The notes below the pieces were generated by a model. That model was not told where the DNA came from. It made no database searches and saw only the letters and a program-made list of their open reading frames with translations. A DNA stretch of 64,000 nt from JAPLDB01 sp038230515 (lineage in GTDB: Bacteria > Bacteroidota > Bacteroidia > AKYH767-A > 2013-40CM-41-45): positions 62,001 to 126,000 of the forward strand of contig JBBRND010000003.1 in the NCBI GenBank assembly GCA_038230515.1, in the 5' to 3' direction. The position numbers and the translations under genes are program-made. Shown piece by piece: positions 15,912 through 24,383 of this stretch (positions are counted from its first letter, which is position 1; each line of letters begins with the position of its first letter).

Positions 15912-16055
15912 GATTTTTTATTTTCTTTTCCTTTCATGTTTTTCATATTCATCATATCAATCACAGTTCAAGACATTCTTTCATTTTAATCACCTCCATC
16001 ATAGTTCAAGACAATTTATCCATCACAGTTCAGATAATCATTCAACAGTTCAGAC
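15871..16055. repeat. Cluster of GTCTGAACTGTGAT repeats in both orientations
   Basis: One copy (15871-15887) is in one orientation. Four copies follow inverted (about 15960, 15998, 16022 and 16043), with CAATCACAGTTCAAGACA-type sequence. The outer copies could fold into a long stem with a loop of about 70 nt. The last copy overlaps the TGA stop codon of the GxxExxY gene. This stretch separates that gene from the cassette and holds no other coding sequence. Confidence 0.85.
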
Positions 16056-16448
16056 TACTTCTTTATACTTTTTATTTTCCAATCTATGAAATTCAAGTTT
16101 CATGTTTCCGAAATTGATAAGCAGCCCGATTTCAAGATTGTATGCTTCAAGATAATTAATCGCCTGGGCAAGATGCACAGGTTCCATTTTGGTAAGTGCT
16201 TTTAGCTCAACACTTATTTTTCCTTCAACAAGAAAATCAACTCTCCGCGTCCCAACCTGCAAATCCTTGTAAAATACAGGCATCTCGTATTCTCTTGAAA
16301 ACTCAATACCCTGCAACTGCATTTCATATTCCAATGCGCGTTGATAAATCACTTCCTGGAAACCGTTTCCCAAAGTAGAATGCACCTGCATAGCGCATCC
16401 AATAATTTTACCAGTCAATGCAGAATATTTGTATTCCTCCTTAATCAT
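16050..16448 (-). CDS. GxxExxY family protein (PDDEXK_3)
   Basis: The 132-residue protein carries the naming motif G-F-Q-E-V-I-Y within LGNGFQEVIYQRALEYEM and, further on, RRVDFLVEGKISVELKA, which is the D...ExK pattern of a PD-(D/E)XK nuclease fold. It ends with FHRLENKKYKEVV. The family is often found within repeat-rich regions of Bacteroidota; activity is unproven. It lies between hsdR and the QueC-like cassette and has copies of one repeat on both sides. The repeat supplies its stop codon. Confidence 0.88.
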   Translation of the reverse strand: MIKEEYKYSALTGKIIGCAMQVHSTLGNGFQEVIYQRALEYEMQLQGIEFSREYEMPVFYKDLQVGTRRVDFLVEGKISVELKALTKMEPVHLAQAINYLEAYNLEIGLLINFGNMKLEFHRLENKKYKEVV

Positions 16449-16470
16449 ATTCCTTTTTTATCATGTTCTT

Positions 16471-16521
16471 ATCACATTCATCACACAAATCACAGTTCAG
16501 ACCATTATGACAGTTCAGACA
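16471..16521. repeat. GTCTGAACTGTGAT repeat, two copies between hsdR and the GxxExxY gene
   Basis: AATCACAGTTCAGAC (16488-16502) and GACAGTTCAGACAT (16509-16522) lie in the same orientation, with ATCACATTCATCACACA ahead of them. They fill the space from the hsdR stop to just upstream of the GxxExxY start. Confidence 0.85.
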
Positions 16522-19407
16522 TTAAGCTGCCAATCGTTTCATTAATTCAATAATTTCATGCACTTCATTTTCATTAAACAACTTTTCAATTGCATTTGCC
16601 CCGAAATTACTGAATGGCGCTTCGTAAAGGTCAGCCTCTTCAATTTTTCGTTTCTGCATAAACACGGTTTGCACAGTTCGCAGGAAGCGCGTTTGGTCGG
16701 CATTGTAATTGTGCTCCAGTATAAATGCATCAAATGCTTTGCGCACAATCTGCTCGTAGCTCGGCAGCGTTTCCAGTTTCAACACATGGCGGAGAAAATC
16801 GGTTAAGCTGCCCACGCGCACCCCAAATGCTTTGAGCATGTTATCTTCGTTCAGGTTCAGTTCATCGGTGCCGAGTTCGGTTTCCAGTGTTTGTTCGAGA
16901 TGAATAAGGTCATCAAGATTTACGGATTCGCCTTTTGTCAATCTTTGTATGGTTGGATGCTCCGCTGCCAACTGTTCAATTTTTTCCTCCACCTTCTTTT
17001 TGTATTCCTCCACCATTATCTTCTGCCCTTCCTTTTTTACAATCACCCACTTGCGCGAGTCAATCACATCATCCAAGCCGAGTTCAATAACGAGCGAAGG
17101 TTTTTCGCGCTTGTATTTCATGAGCGGGGCAAGAGCGGTTTTTGCATCGTCAATATTTTTCAGCGCGGGCTTTTCCCAAAACTTAGCGGAGAGTATCGCT
17201 TCTTTGTAAGAAATTTTTTCCTGCACCTGTGCAATGCTAGAGGGAAGCAAATCCACATCTTCGCGTATGGACTGCACCAGGGCTGCCCCCGATGCTTCGA
17301 CTCCGCTCAGCATGACCCGTCCCTGTAGCAAAGCCAATCCGCAGCGTTCCATCTTGCTCGTAAAAAATGCTTCGGCAAGATTTACACCGGGCACAAAACG
17401 CAGCAGAGGAGCAACCCGCATCCGCAGCAATTCAATTTTCTGTGGCGTGAGAAATTTCCAGAAGTCATCGTCCCATGCTTCGCGCACTTCTTTGATATTT
17501 TTCTTCACCGTAAATGAATCAAGCGGGATGCGTGCAATATCTGCACGGCATTCTTGAATTATTCTTTGAACGTTATTGCGAGGTTGGGCAGCTTCAGAAG
17601 CAATCTGTTCATTTTGTGTTTCGTCTTCGCCTGATGAGATTACTTCGTTCCTCGCAATGACAGATTTGTTTTCCGCAATGACGGATGGAGTGGAGAGTAG
17701 AATTTCCAGCTTACTCAACCGCGTATTGAAAATGGTAACGAGCACAGGAATCTGTCTTGCACCCACATCATCCTTGGGCATCATGTTGAAGTGCTCAAAG
17801 TTTTCCCAGAAGTCAACGATGAGGAAATTATCTTTTTTGTTTTCAGGCAGCCACTGCAAATGTTTGCACGCTTCCAAACTCCGTGTGCCGCGCCCAATCA
17901 TCTGCCAGAATTTTATCTGCGAGCCAACCGGTTTCATAAAAGCAAGGTTCATAATTTCAGGCACATCAATACCTGTATCAAGCATGTCAACAGAAATGGC
18001 AATACGCGGCAAATCTTCTTTCTTAAACTTCGCCAGCAAATCGCTTGCGCGTTCCACACCAGAAGTAATTACGCGTGCAAGTTGCCCTTTGTGTTCAGGA
18101 TACATATCGTTGAATGCCTCTTCCAAACGTATGGCATGTTTCTGCGTGATGGCAAACACAATGGTTTTTGCAGGCAATTGTCCGCTTGCATCTTTGTGAC
18201 ACACATCCATAAATTCTTCCCACTGCCGGTGAAGGGTGGCTTTGTTCGTCACCTTCTTTTCTAAATCTGTTCCTTCAAAGTTGATGTCTTCTGGATTGAT
18301 GCCGCGCTCACGCAACGAATCTTGTTCATCTTCAGAAAGGTCAACACCTTTGATTCCCTTGCGCTGAAATTTTGTTTGTGCTGAATAGACATTGTAATCA
18401 GCAAGGTATCCTTCCTTCACTGCTTTGTCGTAAGTGTAAAGAAAAGTGGGAGCCGTTCCATCGGTTTCAAAAAACCGGAAAGTATCACGGTCAATAAAAT
18501 GTGCGGGCGTTGCAGTCAAACCAATCTGCACAGCATCAAAATACGCAAGCACATCGGTGTATTTATTATAAATACTGCGGTGGCATTCGTCAGTCACAAT
18601 CAAATCAAATTCAGCAGGAGAAAATTTTTCGTAACACATTTCAAGCGTTTGTAATGTGCTTACATACACACGCGCAGTTTTATCAATGTTGTAAGTGCGT
18701 ATGCGTGTACGTGATTCATTCGGGAGAAAAAATTTGAAGCCATCACTCAATGCCTGTTCAACTAAACTATCTCTATCGGCAAGGAATAAAATTTTTTGTG
18801 CTTGTCGTGCTTTCAGAAACACATCAACCAATGCCATAATGGTTCTTGTCTTTCCTGTTCCTGTGGCCATGACAAGAAGTGCTTTTCTTTTTTTTCTTTT
18901 CTCAACCGCTTCTGAAATTCTGCGAACGGCTTCTATTTGATAAGAACGGTTTACAATAGTGTCATTGATTTTTATTTCGTTAAGCGGAAGTTTATTTTTC
19001 TTCAGATGAAGCAATCGCTCCAAATCTTCTCTTGTAAAAAAACCGGCAACTAATCGTTCAGGATATTCTTCGGTATCCCAGAAAAAAATGTCTTCACCAT
19101 TCGCCATAAAAGCAAAAGGTCGGAATGATTGCTTCTTTTCAATCTCAGTTACATATCTTAATACTTGTTCTTTCCCAACACGCGCATCGCGTCTTGTTTT
19201 CTTTGCTTCAATAACTGCAAGCACTTCACCATTTGTGCGGAACATGCAATAATCTGTAATACCGCTTTGAGGTGAGGCATCATAACCTTCAACAGGAATT
19301 TCGAAACCCACTGATGTTCGGTCAGCAAGATTCCATCCTGCTTTTTTTATGGCGGGGTCAATGAGAGTATAGCGGGTTTGCGATTCGTTGAAAGAAGAGT
19401 ACCCCAC
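16522..19407 (-). CDS. hsdR: Type I restriction enzyme R subunit HsdR (EcoEI-type)
   Basis: HsdR is the ATP-dependent translocase and nuclease of the complex. The 961-residue protein has an N-terminal nuclease domain (ITDYCMF...VLAVIEAKKTRR, D...ExK), helicase motif I MATGTGKTR (about 180), DECH box (VTDECHRS, about 272), TATP and QMIGRGTR, then an EcoEI_R_C-type C-terminus. Two segments break the family pattern and are made of interspersed repeat DNA: about residues 573-612 and 698-706. A GTG at 19407 is the likely start. It heads the island's minus-strand gene series. Confidence 0.95.
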   Translation of the reverse strand: MGYSSFNESQTRYTLIDPAIKKAGWNLADRTSVGFEIPVEGYDASPQSGITDYCMFRTNGEVLAVIEAKKTRRDARVGKEQVLRYVTEIEKKQSFRPFAFMANGEDIFFWDTEEYPERLVAGFFTREDLERLLHLKKNKLPLNEIKINDTIVNRSYQIEAVRRISEAVEKRKKRKALLVMATGTGKTRTIMALVDVFLKARQAQKILFLADRDSLVEQALSDGFKFFLPNESRTRIRTYNIDKTARVYVSTLQTLEMCYEKFSPAEFDLIVTDECHRSIYNKYTDVLAYFDAVQIGLTATPAHFIDRDTFRFFETDGTAPTFLYTYDKAVKEGYLADYNVYSAQTKFQRKGIKGVDLSEDEQDSLRERGINPEDINFEGTDLEKKVTNKATLHRQWEEFMDVCHKDASGQLPAKTIVFAITQKHAIRLEEAFNDMYPEHKGQLARVITSGVERASDLLAKFKKEDLPRIAISVDMLDTGIDVPEIMNLAFMKPVGSQIKFWQMIGRGTRSLEACKHLQWLPENKKDNFLIVDFWENFEHFNMMPKDDVGARQIPVLVTIFNTRLSKLEILLSTPSVIAENKSVIARNEVISSGEDETQNEQIASEAAQPRNNVQRIIQECRADIARIPLDSFTVKKNIKEVREAWDDDFWKFLTPQKIELLRMRVAPLLRFVPGVNLAEAFFTSKMERCGLALLQGRVMLSGVEASGAALVQSIREDVDLLPSSIAQVQEKISYKEAILSAKFWEKPALKNIDDAKTALAPLMKYKREKPSLVIELGLDDVIDSRKWVIVKKEGQKIMVEEYKKKVEEKIEQLAAEHPTIQRLTKGESVNLDDLIHLEQTLETELGTDELNLNEDNMLKAFGVRVGSLTDFLRHVLKLETLPSYEQIVRKAFDAFILEHNYNADQTRFLRTVQTVFMQKRKIEEADLYEAPFSNFGANAIEKLFNENEVHEIIELMKRLAA
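17291..17316. repeat. Interspersed repeat inside hsdR (GACTCCGCTCAGCATGAC type)
   Basis: ATGCTTCGACTCCGCTCAGC followed by ATGAC is a half-element I know as widespread in Bacteroidota intergenic DNA. Here it is read in frame on the minus strand as VMLSGVEASG within HsdR (about residues 698-706). Confidence 0.7.
17571..17690. repeat. Palindromic CATTGCGAGG element inserted in frame in hsdR
   Basis: CGTTATTGCGAGG at 17571 and CCTCGCAATGAC at 17650-17661 are inverted arms, with GAAGCAATCTG and AGATTACTTCG as inner arms. A further CGCAATGACGGAT lies at 17674-17686. This is the pattern of a mobile palindromic repeat. It adds about 40 residues (SVIARNEVISSGEDETQNEQ and flanks) to HsdR without breaking the frame. 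Confidence 0.8.
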
Positions 19408-19959
19408 GAAATTTCGATTGATTCTTAAAGAATGCTAAAGTAAAAATTGTTTGTGTGTAAGCAAATACTAATTCCAAGTTAAAATTTTTCCTCTATTGTA
19501 AAAAAGTACCTTTAGAAAATGCAACTCTTTCCATTCGAGGTATCTTAAATTTTTTGTTGCAATCTACCTATTAGAAATTATAAAGTCAAAAAAATTTGTT
19601 TTGTAGAGGTACCGTAAAACTCCCTTATTTTTACGATAAAATCAGCCTTATTTTCTCTAGTCGATTTTGTGGCTTAGCATTCAGTTATTCCAAGCTGGAA
19701 AATTAATGTTGTTGGGTAAGTAATGATGGTATTTACGTCATCGGTTGGTTTAACAATATCTGGAGATTGAACAGTTTCTAAAAATGTGTCTTATCTTTTC
19801 AACCCAACCTCTTCTGCTACTTTAAAAAATGCAACATGGCCGTCAATGGAATCTTTCTTTTTTTGGGGGGAAGGAAAACAACAATAAAATTAGGGTTATT
19901 ATTTCTAACAACTTATACATGGAATTATGAACAGCGATAACCAATATAATAAAATTATA
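19408..19959. other. Non-coding right end of the island
   Basis: About 550 bp between the hsdR start and the right attachment site. It is AT-rich and carries the hsdR upstream region and, at 19674-19857, a short decayed frame. I see no integrase gene, tRNA or tandem array in it. Confidence 0.6.
19674..19857 (-). pseudogene. Decayed coding remnant of unknown origin
   Basis: The minus strand reads SIDGHVAFFKVAEEVGLKR, a stop, then DTFLETVQSPDIVKPTDD and TYPTTLIFQLGITEC before a second stop, all in one frame. It looks like a protein fragment with one nonsense mutation. I do not recognise the family. It lies 100 bp from the right attachment site, so it may be the last of a lost island gene. Confidence 0.35.
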
Positions 19960-19982
19960 GTTCAACTCCCACCAGCTCCACT
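19960..19982 (+). repeat. Attachment site copy 2 (duplicate of tmRNA 3' end)
   Basis: All 23 bp are identical to 5738-5760 (starts GTTCAACTCC, ends AGCTCCACT). The upstream GTGGG needed to close the T-arm is absent, so this is not a second tmRNA. The next bases (TCTTTATTTAC) resemble the ACTTTAATTTAT after the tmRNA. Confidence 0.85.
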
Positions 19983-20184
19983 TCTTTATTTACCCCATGC
20001 ATGAAAATGCCAAAGGATTTAAAAAAAATTTCTCTTTTTTTTCAACCCTTTGTCCACAGTGGATTGTACATTTATTTTTTCACCCTGTCAATAACTTTTG
20101 CATTTCACCGTTATTTCTTAACACTGGATTTACCCAACGCAGATTACCTTTAGCTAGCATTGTAAATCCATATTGCATCTCTCA

Positions 20185-21054
20185 ATGAAACGCATTTGTT
20201 GTTTTTTATTCTATGCTCTTTTTGCAGCATCTCTTCTTATTTCGTGCGAGGAGGAGCAAATAATTCCAGATAACGTTGCACCGCCCGATCAAACCATAGA
20301 GAATGTAACCATCAGCAATTATGTAAACCGCGTTTATGTTTCTGTGCTTGGGCGCGAGGCAAACGGCAACGAACTAAGCGCAGGGTACAATCTTCTTGGT
20401 CAGAATAATTTATCCAATAGCAGCCGCATGCAGTTTCTTGGTTCGGTGTTAAGCGATGCTTCTTACCTGCCACATGTTTATACGCTGGCCAGAATTGATT
20501 TGCTTGGCAATCTTGATACGCTTGATATTTACCGTCAATGGGAGATCGACAGTGCAATCATTACCACGCAATCAAATCCTGACATCATCGCATACTTTGT
20601 TGCTGATATGGAAAAGTTAGATTCTCTCAGGCAAGTGTCCCTCGATCTTGATCAGCACGCCATTGATATTACATACATGCACCGCAGATGTGTGAATAAT
20701 TATTTTTACGATCAGATAAATATGGGAACAGAAAATTTTGTGGTTAGTTGCTTCGAGCATTTCCTCAACCGATACCCAACGGAAAATGAATTGAGTTCGT
20801 CAAAATCAATGGTTGAAGGTGTGTCCGCCATTTTGTTTCTGCAATCAGGACAATCGAAGGGTGATTTTCTTTCCATCTTTTTCTCTTCCACAGATTATTA
20901 TGAGGGACTTGCGACCAACCTTTACAAAAGATATTTGTTACGCAACCCCACCTCCATCGAAATGGGAAGTGCAGCACAAGCATTTAAGAGCACCCGCAAT
21001 TACGAACAGATGCAGAAAGATATTTTATCAACCAACGAATACATCGGGATATGA
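20185..21054 (+). CDS. Lipoprotein of unknown function, DUF1549-like region
   Basis: The 289-residue protein begins MKRICCFLFYALFAASLLIS followed by the lipobox Cys, so it is a predicted lipoprotein. YVNRVYVSVLGREAN near residue 45 and FEHFLNRYPTENE, YKRYLLRNPTSIE later resemble the repeated [F/Y]xxxLxRxP pattern of DUF1549/DUF4214-type domains. ATG 20185 was chosen over TTG 20173 because it gives a normal signal. It is the first gene of a five-gene operon with overlapping ATGA junctions leading to the DUF1501 gene. Exact role unknown. Confidence 0.75.
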   Translation: MKRICCFLFYALFAASLLISCEEEQIIPDNVAPPDQTIENVTISNYVNRVYVSVLGREANGNELSAGYNLLGQNNLSNSSRMQFLGSVLSDASYLPHVYTLARIDLLGNLDTLDIYRQWEIDSAIITTQSNPDIIAYFVADMEKLDSLRQVSLDLDQHAIDITYMHRRCVNNYFYDQINMGTENFVVSCFEHFLNRYPTENELSSSKSMVEGVSAILFLQSGQSKGDFLSIFFSSTDYYEGLATNLYKRYLLRNPTSIEMGSAAQAFKSTRNYEQMQKDILSTNEYIGI

Positions 21055-21617
21055 GAACCAGCTTCAGACTTGGGAATTCTGGAAGAATGAAATGTTGGAG
21101 TATAACTAACAAAGTGTATTCCACCATTCTGTCAGTCTATCATTCCATCAGATTATTGCTGGTAGTGTTAATCATCACGTCTGCCTCCTCATGCAAAAAG
21201 GACTACATCTATGAACTAAAGGACGTAACTGTTACCCAGCCGGGGGGAGGGAAGGGAAATGTAAAGACCACTACTGAGTTTATCTCTATCGTGTATTCTG
21301 ATTTGTTCAACACAAATATTCCGACTGATACACTTCTGTATGTGCAGCAAGCATACGATGCATTTGGCGATAAGAAGTTGATTGAAGACCGCATTGTGCG
21401 GCACTTTCTTAAAACCGCTTCACAGATTCCTTCTGATACTACCATGCGAGCAAACGTTCCTTTGTTCGTAGATGAAACATTTCAGAAATTCTTCAATCGT
21501 AAAACCGATGCCTTCGAAAATTATTTCATCAGTAATCTCATCCGTAACAGTGCAAGCATAACTCCGGTGATAGTGTATTACGCCTGTATGACGAGTGATG
21601 AGTACCGATATTATTGA
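21051..21617 (+). CDS. Small lipoprotein of unknown function
   Basis: Up to 188 residues. The ATG at 21051 overlaps the previous stop (ATGA). The N-terminus is long before a lipobox (IITSASSC at about residue 48), so translation may start further in. The first 35 codons include TTCCACCATTCTGTCAGTCT-type low-complexity DNA. The mature part has DTLLYVQQAYDAFGDKKLIE and ends in ACMTSDEYRYY, with the same xxSDEYRYY-like end seen in DUF1549-type partners. It sits directly before the DUF1501 gene and is probably a partner of it. Confidence 0.7.
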   Translation: MRTSFRLGNSGRMKCWSITNKVYSTILSVYHSIRLLLVVLIITSASSCKKDYIYELKDVTVTQPGGGKGNVKTTTEFISIVYSDLFNTNIPTDTLLYVQQAYDAFGDKKLIEDRIVRHFLKTASQIPSDTTMRANVPLFVDETFQKFFNRKTDAFENYFISNLIRNSASITPVIVYYACMTSDEYRYY

Positions 21618-21668
21618 ACCAAGTTACAAGTTATCAGTTAAGCGTTATTCGGAAAATCAACAACTAAA

Positions 21669-23003
21669 ATGAGAAGGAGAGAATTTATCAAGAAAGCCGG
21701 ACTTGTCACAGCAGGTGCGTTCGCTGTTCCGTACATACTTCCTTCGGGAAGATTGTTTGCCGCATCCGGCATGCGCAGAGTGAACCATGTTGTGTTCTGC
21801 ATGTTTGCCGGTGGCGTTCGTAATCTTGAATCGGTCGATAAGAGTTTAGGCAACCTCATGCCTAACATGCTTCTTGGCACAGAAAGCATTGCTCCTGATA
21901 TTGCTGCTGCTATTGCTGCAACCCCTCTTCCCACTCTCAATCTCGGATACAATCTACAAACAAAAGGTACGCTTTTCAAGGATTTCAGATACAAGAGCGG
22001 ACCAACAGGGCATTTCAACGGACACACCACTGCCATTACAGGTGCTTACACAACAGCTGATCTCAACATTAAAGATCATCCTCACACTCCAACTATTTTT
22101 GAGTTTTACCGCAAGCATAATTCTCCGGCACAAACTGCTCGCAAGTGCTGGTGGGTTTCAAACACACTCGGCCCATACCCTGCACTAAACTTCAGTTCGT
22201 TTGCCGAATATGGTGCTCAGTATGGTGCAAACTTCATTGCACCAACTTACATGTTCAGCAACGAAGGATATAATTCCGTTGGCACACTCAAAACATTTAC
22301 AAGTGCCGAAGAAGCTGCCGTTAATAACATGCGCACGTTTATGAATCATAACTTCAACAAAAGTTATTTGGATGGTGATGCTGGAGTAACCAACACTGTT
22401 GACGATGCTGCAGAACTGCAAACATGGATCAACTCCATGTTCAATCAATATTCTTCGGGAGCTTTTAATAATCCTTGGGGGGCAGGTTCATACAATAACG
22501 ACATGATGAATATTTTCTTCGCAGAAAAAATCATTGATCAGTTTACGCCAGAACTGCTTGTTGTAAACATGCAGGATGTAGATGTTGCTCACTTCAATTT
22601 TACCAACTATACCGTAAATCTTAACAAGGCAGATCTTGCAGTGGCACATCTTTGGAATCATATTCAAAATTCTCCAATGGCAAATGATACCGTGATGATC
22701 ATTGCACCCGAGCATGGAAGAAACCTCAACGGCAATTCAAGCATTGATGCCAATGGTCATGCTGCGCTTGATCATACAGCGAACCTCGATGAAGTAAGCG
22801 GAGATCAGATGGCCCGTAAAATATTCTGCGAAGTGTTGGGACCAAGTACTGTCGTTCGACAGGGAGAGGTTATCGCAGGCACAACGGGCGAAAGCATTGA
22901 TGTTGCCGCAGCCATTGCCAATCTTCTGGGTTTCGATTCGCAAATACCTTCGGGCATGTTGCGCGACTTTGCAAGCAGTGGAATTCAACAGGCGTTTCTA
23001 TGA
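21669..23003 (+). CDS. DUF1501 family protein with Tat-like signal
   Basis: The 444-residue protein starts MRRREFIKKAGLVTAGAFAV, a twin-Arg-like signal that ends near GRLFAASG. The remainder matches the DUF1501 family, which belongs to the alkaline phosphatase/sulfatase fold: FCMFAGGVRNLESV, GPTGHFNGHTTAITGAYT, DVDVAHFNFTNY and MIIAPEHGRNLNG. Such proteins are found in Planctomycetes and Bacteroidota beside DUF1549/DUF1800 and c-type cytochrome genes. The substrate is unknown. It overlaps the next gene by ATGA. Confidence 0.85.
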   Translation: MRRREFIKKAGLVTAGAFAVPYILPSGRLFAASGMRRVNHVVFCMFAGGVRNLESVDKSLGNLMPNMLLGTESIAPDIAAAIAATPLPTLNLGYNLQTKGTLFKDFRYKSGPTGHFNGHTTAITGAYTTADLNIKDHPHTPTIFEFYRKHNSPAQTARKCWWVSNTLGPYPALNFSSFAEYGAQYGANFIAPTYMFSNEGYNSVGTLKTFTSAEEAAVNNMRTFMNHNFNKSYLDGDAGVTNTVDDAAELQTWINSMFNQYSSGAFNNPWGAGSYNNDMMNIFFAEKIIDQFTPELLVVNMQDVDVAHFNFTNYTVNLNKADLAVAHLWNHIQNSPMANDTVMIIAPEHGRNLNGNSSIDANGHAALDHTANLDEVSGDQMARKIFCEVLGPSTVVRQGEVIAGTTGESIDVAAAIANLLGFDSQIPSGMLRDFASSGIQQAFL

Positions 23004-23893
23004 TGACAAAAAAAACATTCATTCTCCTGATACTGGTTGTGATGATTGGTTCCTGTTCCAAAGAACCAACCAATCCGTATGGAGGTGTGAACTATAACAC
23101 GGATACTACAACATCTATTACTGTTGATGCCAACACCATTGTTGGATTGCACCACAATATTTTCTTTCCGCATTGTGCAAAGAGCGGTTGTCATGACGGT
23201 ACTTTTGAACCGGATTACAGAACAGTAATGAGTACTTACTCAACGTTGGTTTATCAACCTGTTATTAAAAATCATTGTGGTGATGATACTTCGCAATACT
23301 TCAAACTGCGTGTAATCCCTTTCAATGCCGATAGTTCTTTTCTCATTGAACGCCTCACCACATCAACAAGTGATTACATGCCTTCAAACGGGAATAGATT
23401 AACAGATACCGAAATCGGTCACATCCGCACCTGGATTAACAACGGAGCAAAAGATGAGAATGGAAATACTCCGGTTGCACCGAATCTTCCCCCTGTTGTG
23501 AATTATATTTATCCAATAGATCAAAATCCTCCTTATCCTGCTGATACAAACAGGTTGGGCGGCATTCCATATAACCCTCTTATCATTCATCCCGGTCAAA
23601 ATATTTATGTGCTCATCGGAGCATCTGATGACAGCACTGCCTATGCTGATCTCACCTTAAATCAAATGAGACTTTCATACAACAGAGACGATTTCAGCTC
23701 TGCAACTACGGTGAATGCAATTTACTTTTTAGGTTTCTGGGCAGTTCCGATCTTATCGAATAATTATACTCCGAATGATACTGTGTTCTTTCGTTACTAT
23801 GTAAACGATGGTGATCATGTCACTCCTACTGAATATCCCCGCGATGACTATCCTTTCTATTATAAACTCTCCTGTTCATTTATTGTGCAATGA
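23000..23893 (+). CDS. Cytochrome-like lipoprotein (planctomycete-type cytochrome C domain)
   Basis: The 297-residue protein is a lipoprotein (IGSCSKEP). A domain of about 90 residues near position 50-150 starts FFPHCAKSGCHDGTF and includes YMPSNGNRLTDTEIGHIRTW, the plan of the planctomycete-type cytochrome C family. The heme motif is C-x4-C-H rather than CxxCH, so heme binding may be altered or lost. The C-terminal half is a beta-rich domain. The ATG overlaps the DUF1501 stop, so the products are probably made together. Confidence 0.75.
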   Translation: MMTKKTFILLILVVMIGSCSKEPTNPYGGVNYNTDTTTSITVDANTIVGLHHNIFFPHCAKSGCHDGTFEPDYRTVMSTYSTLVYQPVIKNHCGDDTSQYFKLRVIPFNADSSFLIERLTTSTSDYMPSNGNRLTDTEIGHIRTWINNGAKDENGNTPVAPNLPPVVNYIYPIDQNPPYPADTNRLGGIPYNPLIIHPGQNIYVLIGASDDSTAYADLTLNQMRLSYNRDDFSSATTVNAIYFLGFWAVPILSNNYTPNDTVFFRYYVNDGDHVTPTEYPRDDYPFYYKLSCSFIVQ

Positions 23894-23905
23894 AGCGCTT
23901 TCCTC

Positions 23906-24349
23906 ATGATAAATAAATTTTCGATCAGTATTATTCTCACTGCTGCAATTGGTTTTTCTTCTTGTCAGAAAGATGATGCTATCTCAAGTAACACGCCTAC
24001 TATTGAGTTGGTAAGCGTTTCATCAAGCAGCATTCACGAAGGAGATCCGCTCACTTTCAAAATTAAATATACCGATGGCGATGGCGATCTTGGTGAAAAC
24101 AATGCCAATGCTCATAACCTTTTTTTGGTTGACAATCGTGTGAATGTTACTTATGAATACCGCATTCAGGAATTGGCGCCCTCCAGTTCCTCAATCATCA
24201 TCCGCGGTAATCTTGATGTGATCTTAAACTCCACTGCGATCACCAATGGCAGCACTTCACAGGACGTTACGTATTCCATTTATGTAAAAGATCGCGCGGG
24301 CAATCAAAGCAACACCGTTACTACGGGCGCGATTACGATTAGCCAGTGA
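23906..24349 (+). CDS. Small lipoprotein with Ca-binding-like DGDGDLG motif
   Basis: The 147-residue protein has a signal and lipobox (IGFSSC), then an immunoglobulin/cadherin-like beta domain with GDPLTFKIKYTDGDGDLGEN and YSIYVKDRAGNQSN. This kind of single-domain lipoprotein is common in Bacteroidota. It is the last gene of the operon that begins at 20185 and starts 12 bp after the previous stop. Confidence 0.75.
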   Translation: MINKFSISIILTAAIGFSSCQKDDAISSNTPTIELVSVSSSSIHEGDPLTFKIKYTDGDGDLGENNANAHNLFLVDNRVNVTYEYRIQELAPSSSSIIIRGNLDVILNSTAITNGSTSQDVTYSIYVKDRAGNQSNTVTTGAITISQ

Positions 24350-24383
24350 GTTTTTTCTAACTGATAAGATTTATCATATCCGC

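Larger units (their letters stand above)
5738..19982. mobile_element. tmRNA-associated genomic island with type I R-M and embedded defence cassette
   Basis: The interval between the two 23-bp ssrA 3'-end copies is about 14.2 kb. All recognised genes inside run on the minus strand, and all recognisable functions are DNA restriction, modification or nucleases: hsdR, GxxExxY nuclease-like, QatB-like, QueC-like, ATPase, HNH, hsdM, hsdS, a pRiA4b ORF-3 protein and one unknown. Housekeeping genes lie on both sides. No integrase, transposase or phage structural gene is visible, so the island is either mobilised in trans or has lost its integrase. A decayed coding remnant and repeat debris lie near the right end. 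Confidence 0.8.

Noticed and set aside
5738..19982. Prophage in ssrA
   Set aside because: No capsid, tail, terminase or replication genes are visible.
19960..19982. Second tmRNA or tRNA gene
   Set aside because: Only the last 23 bp of ssrA are present; the T-arm partner and all upstream structure are missing.
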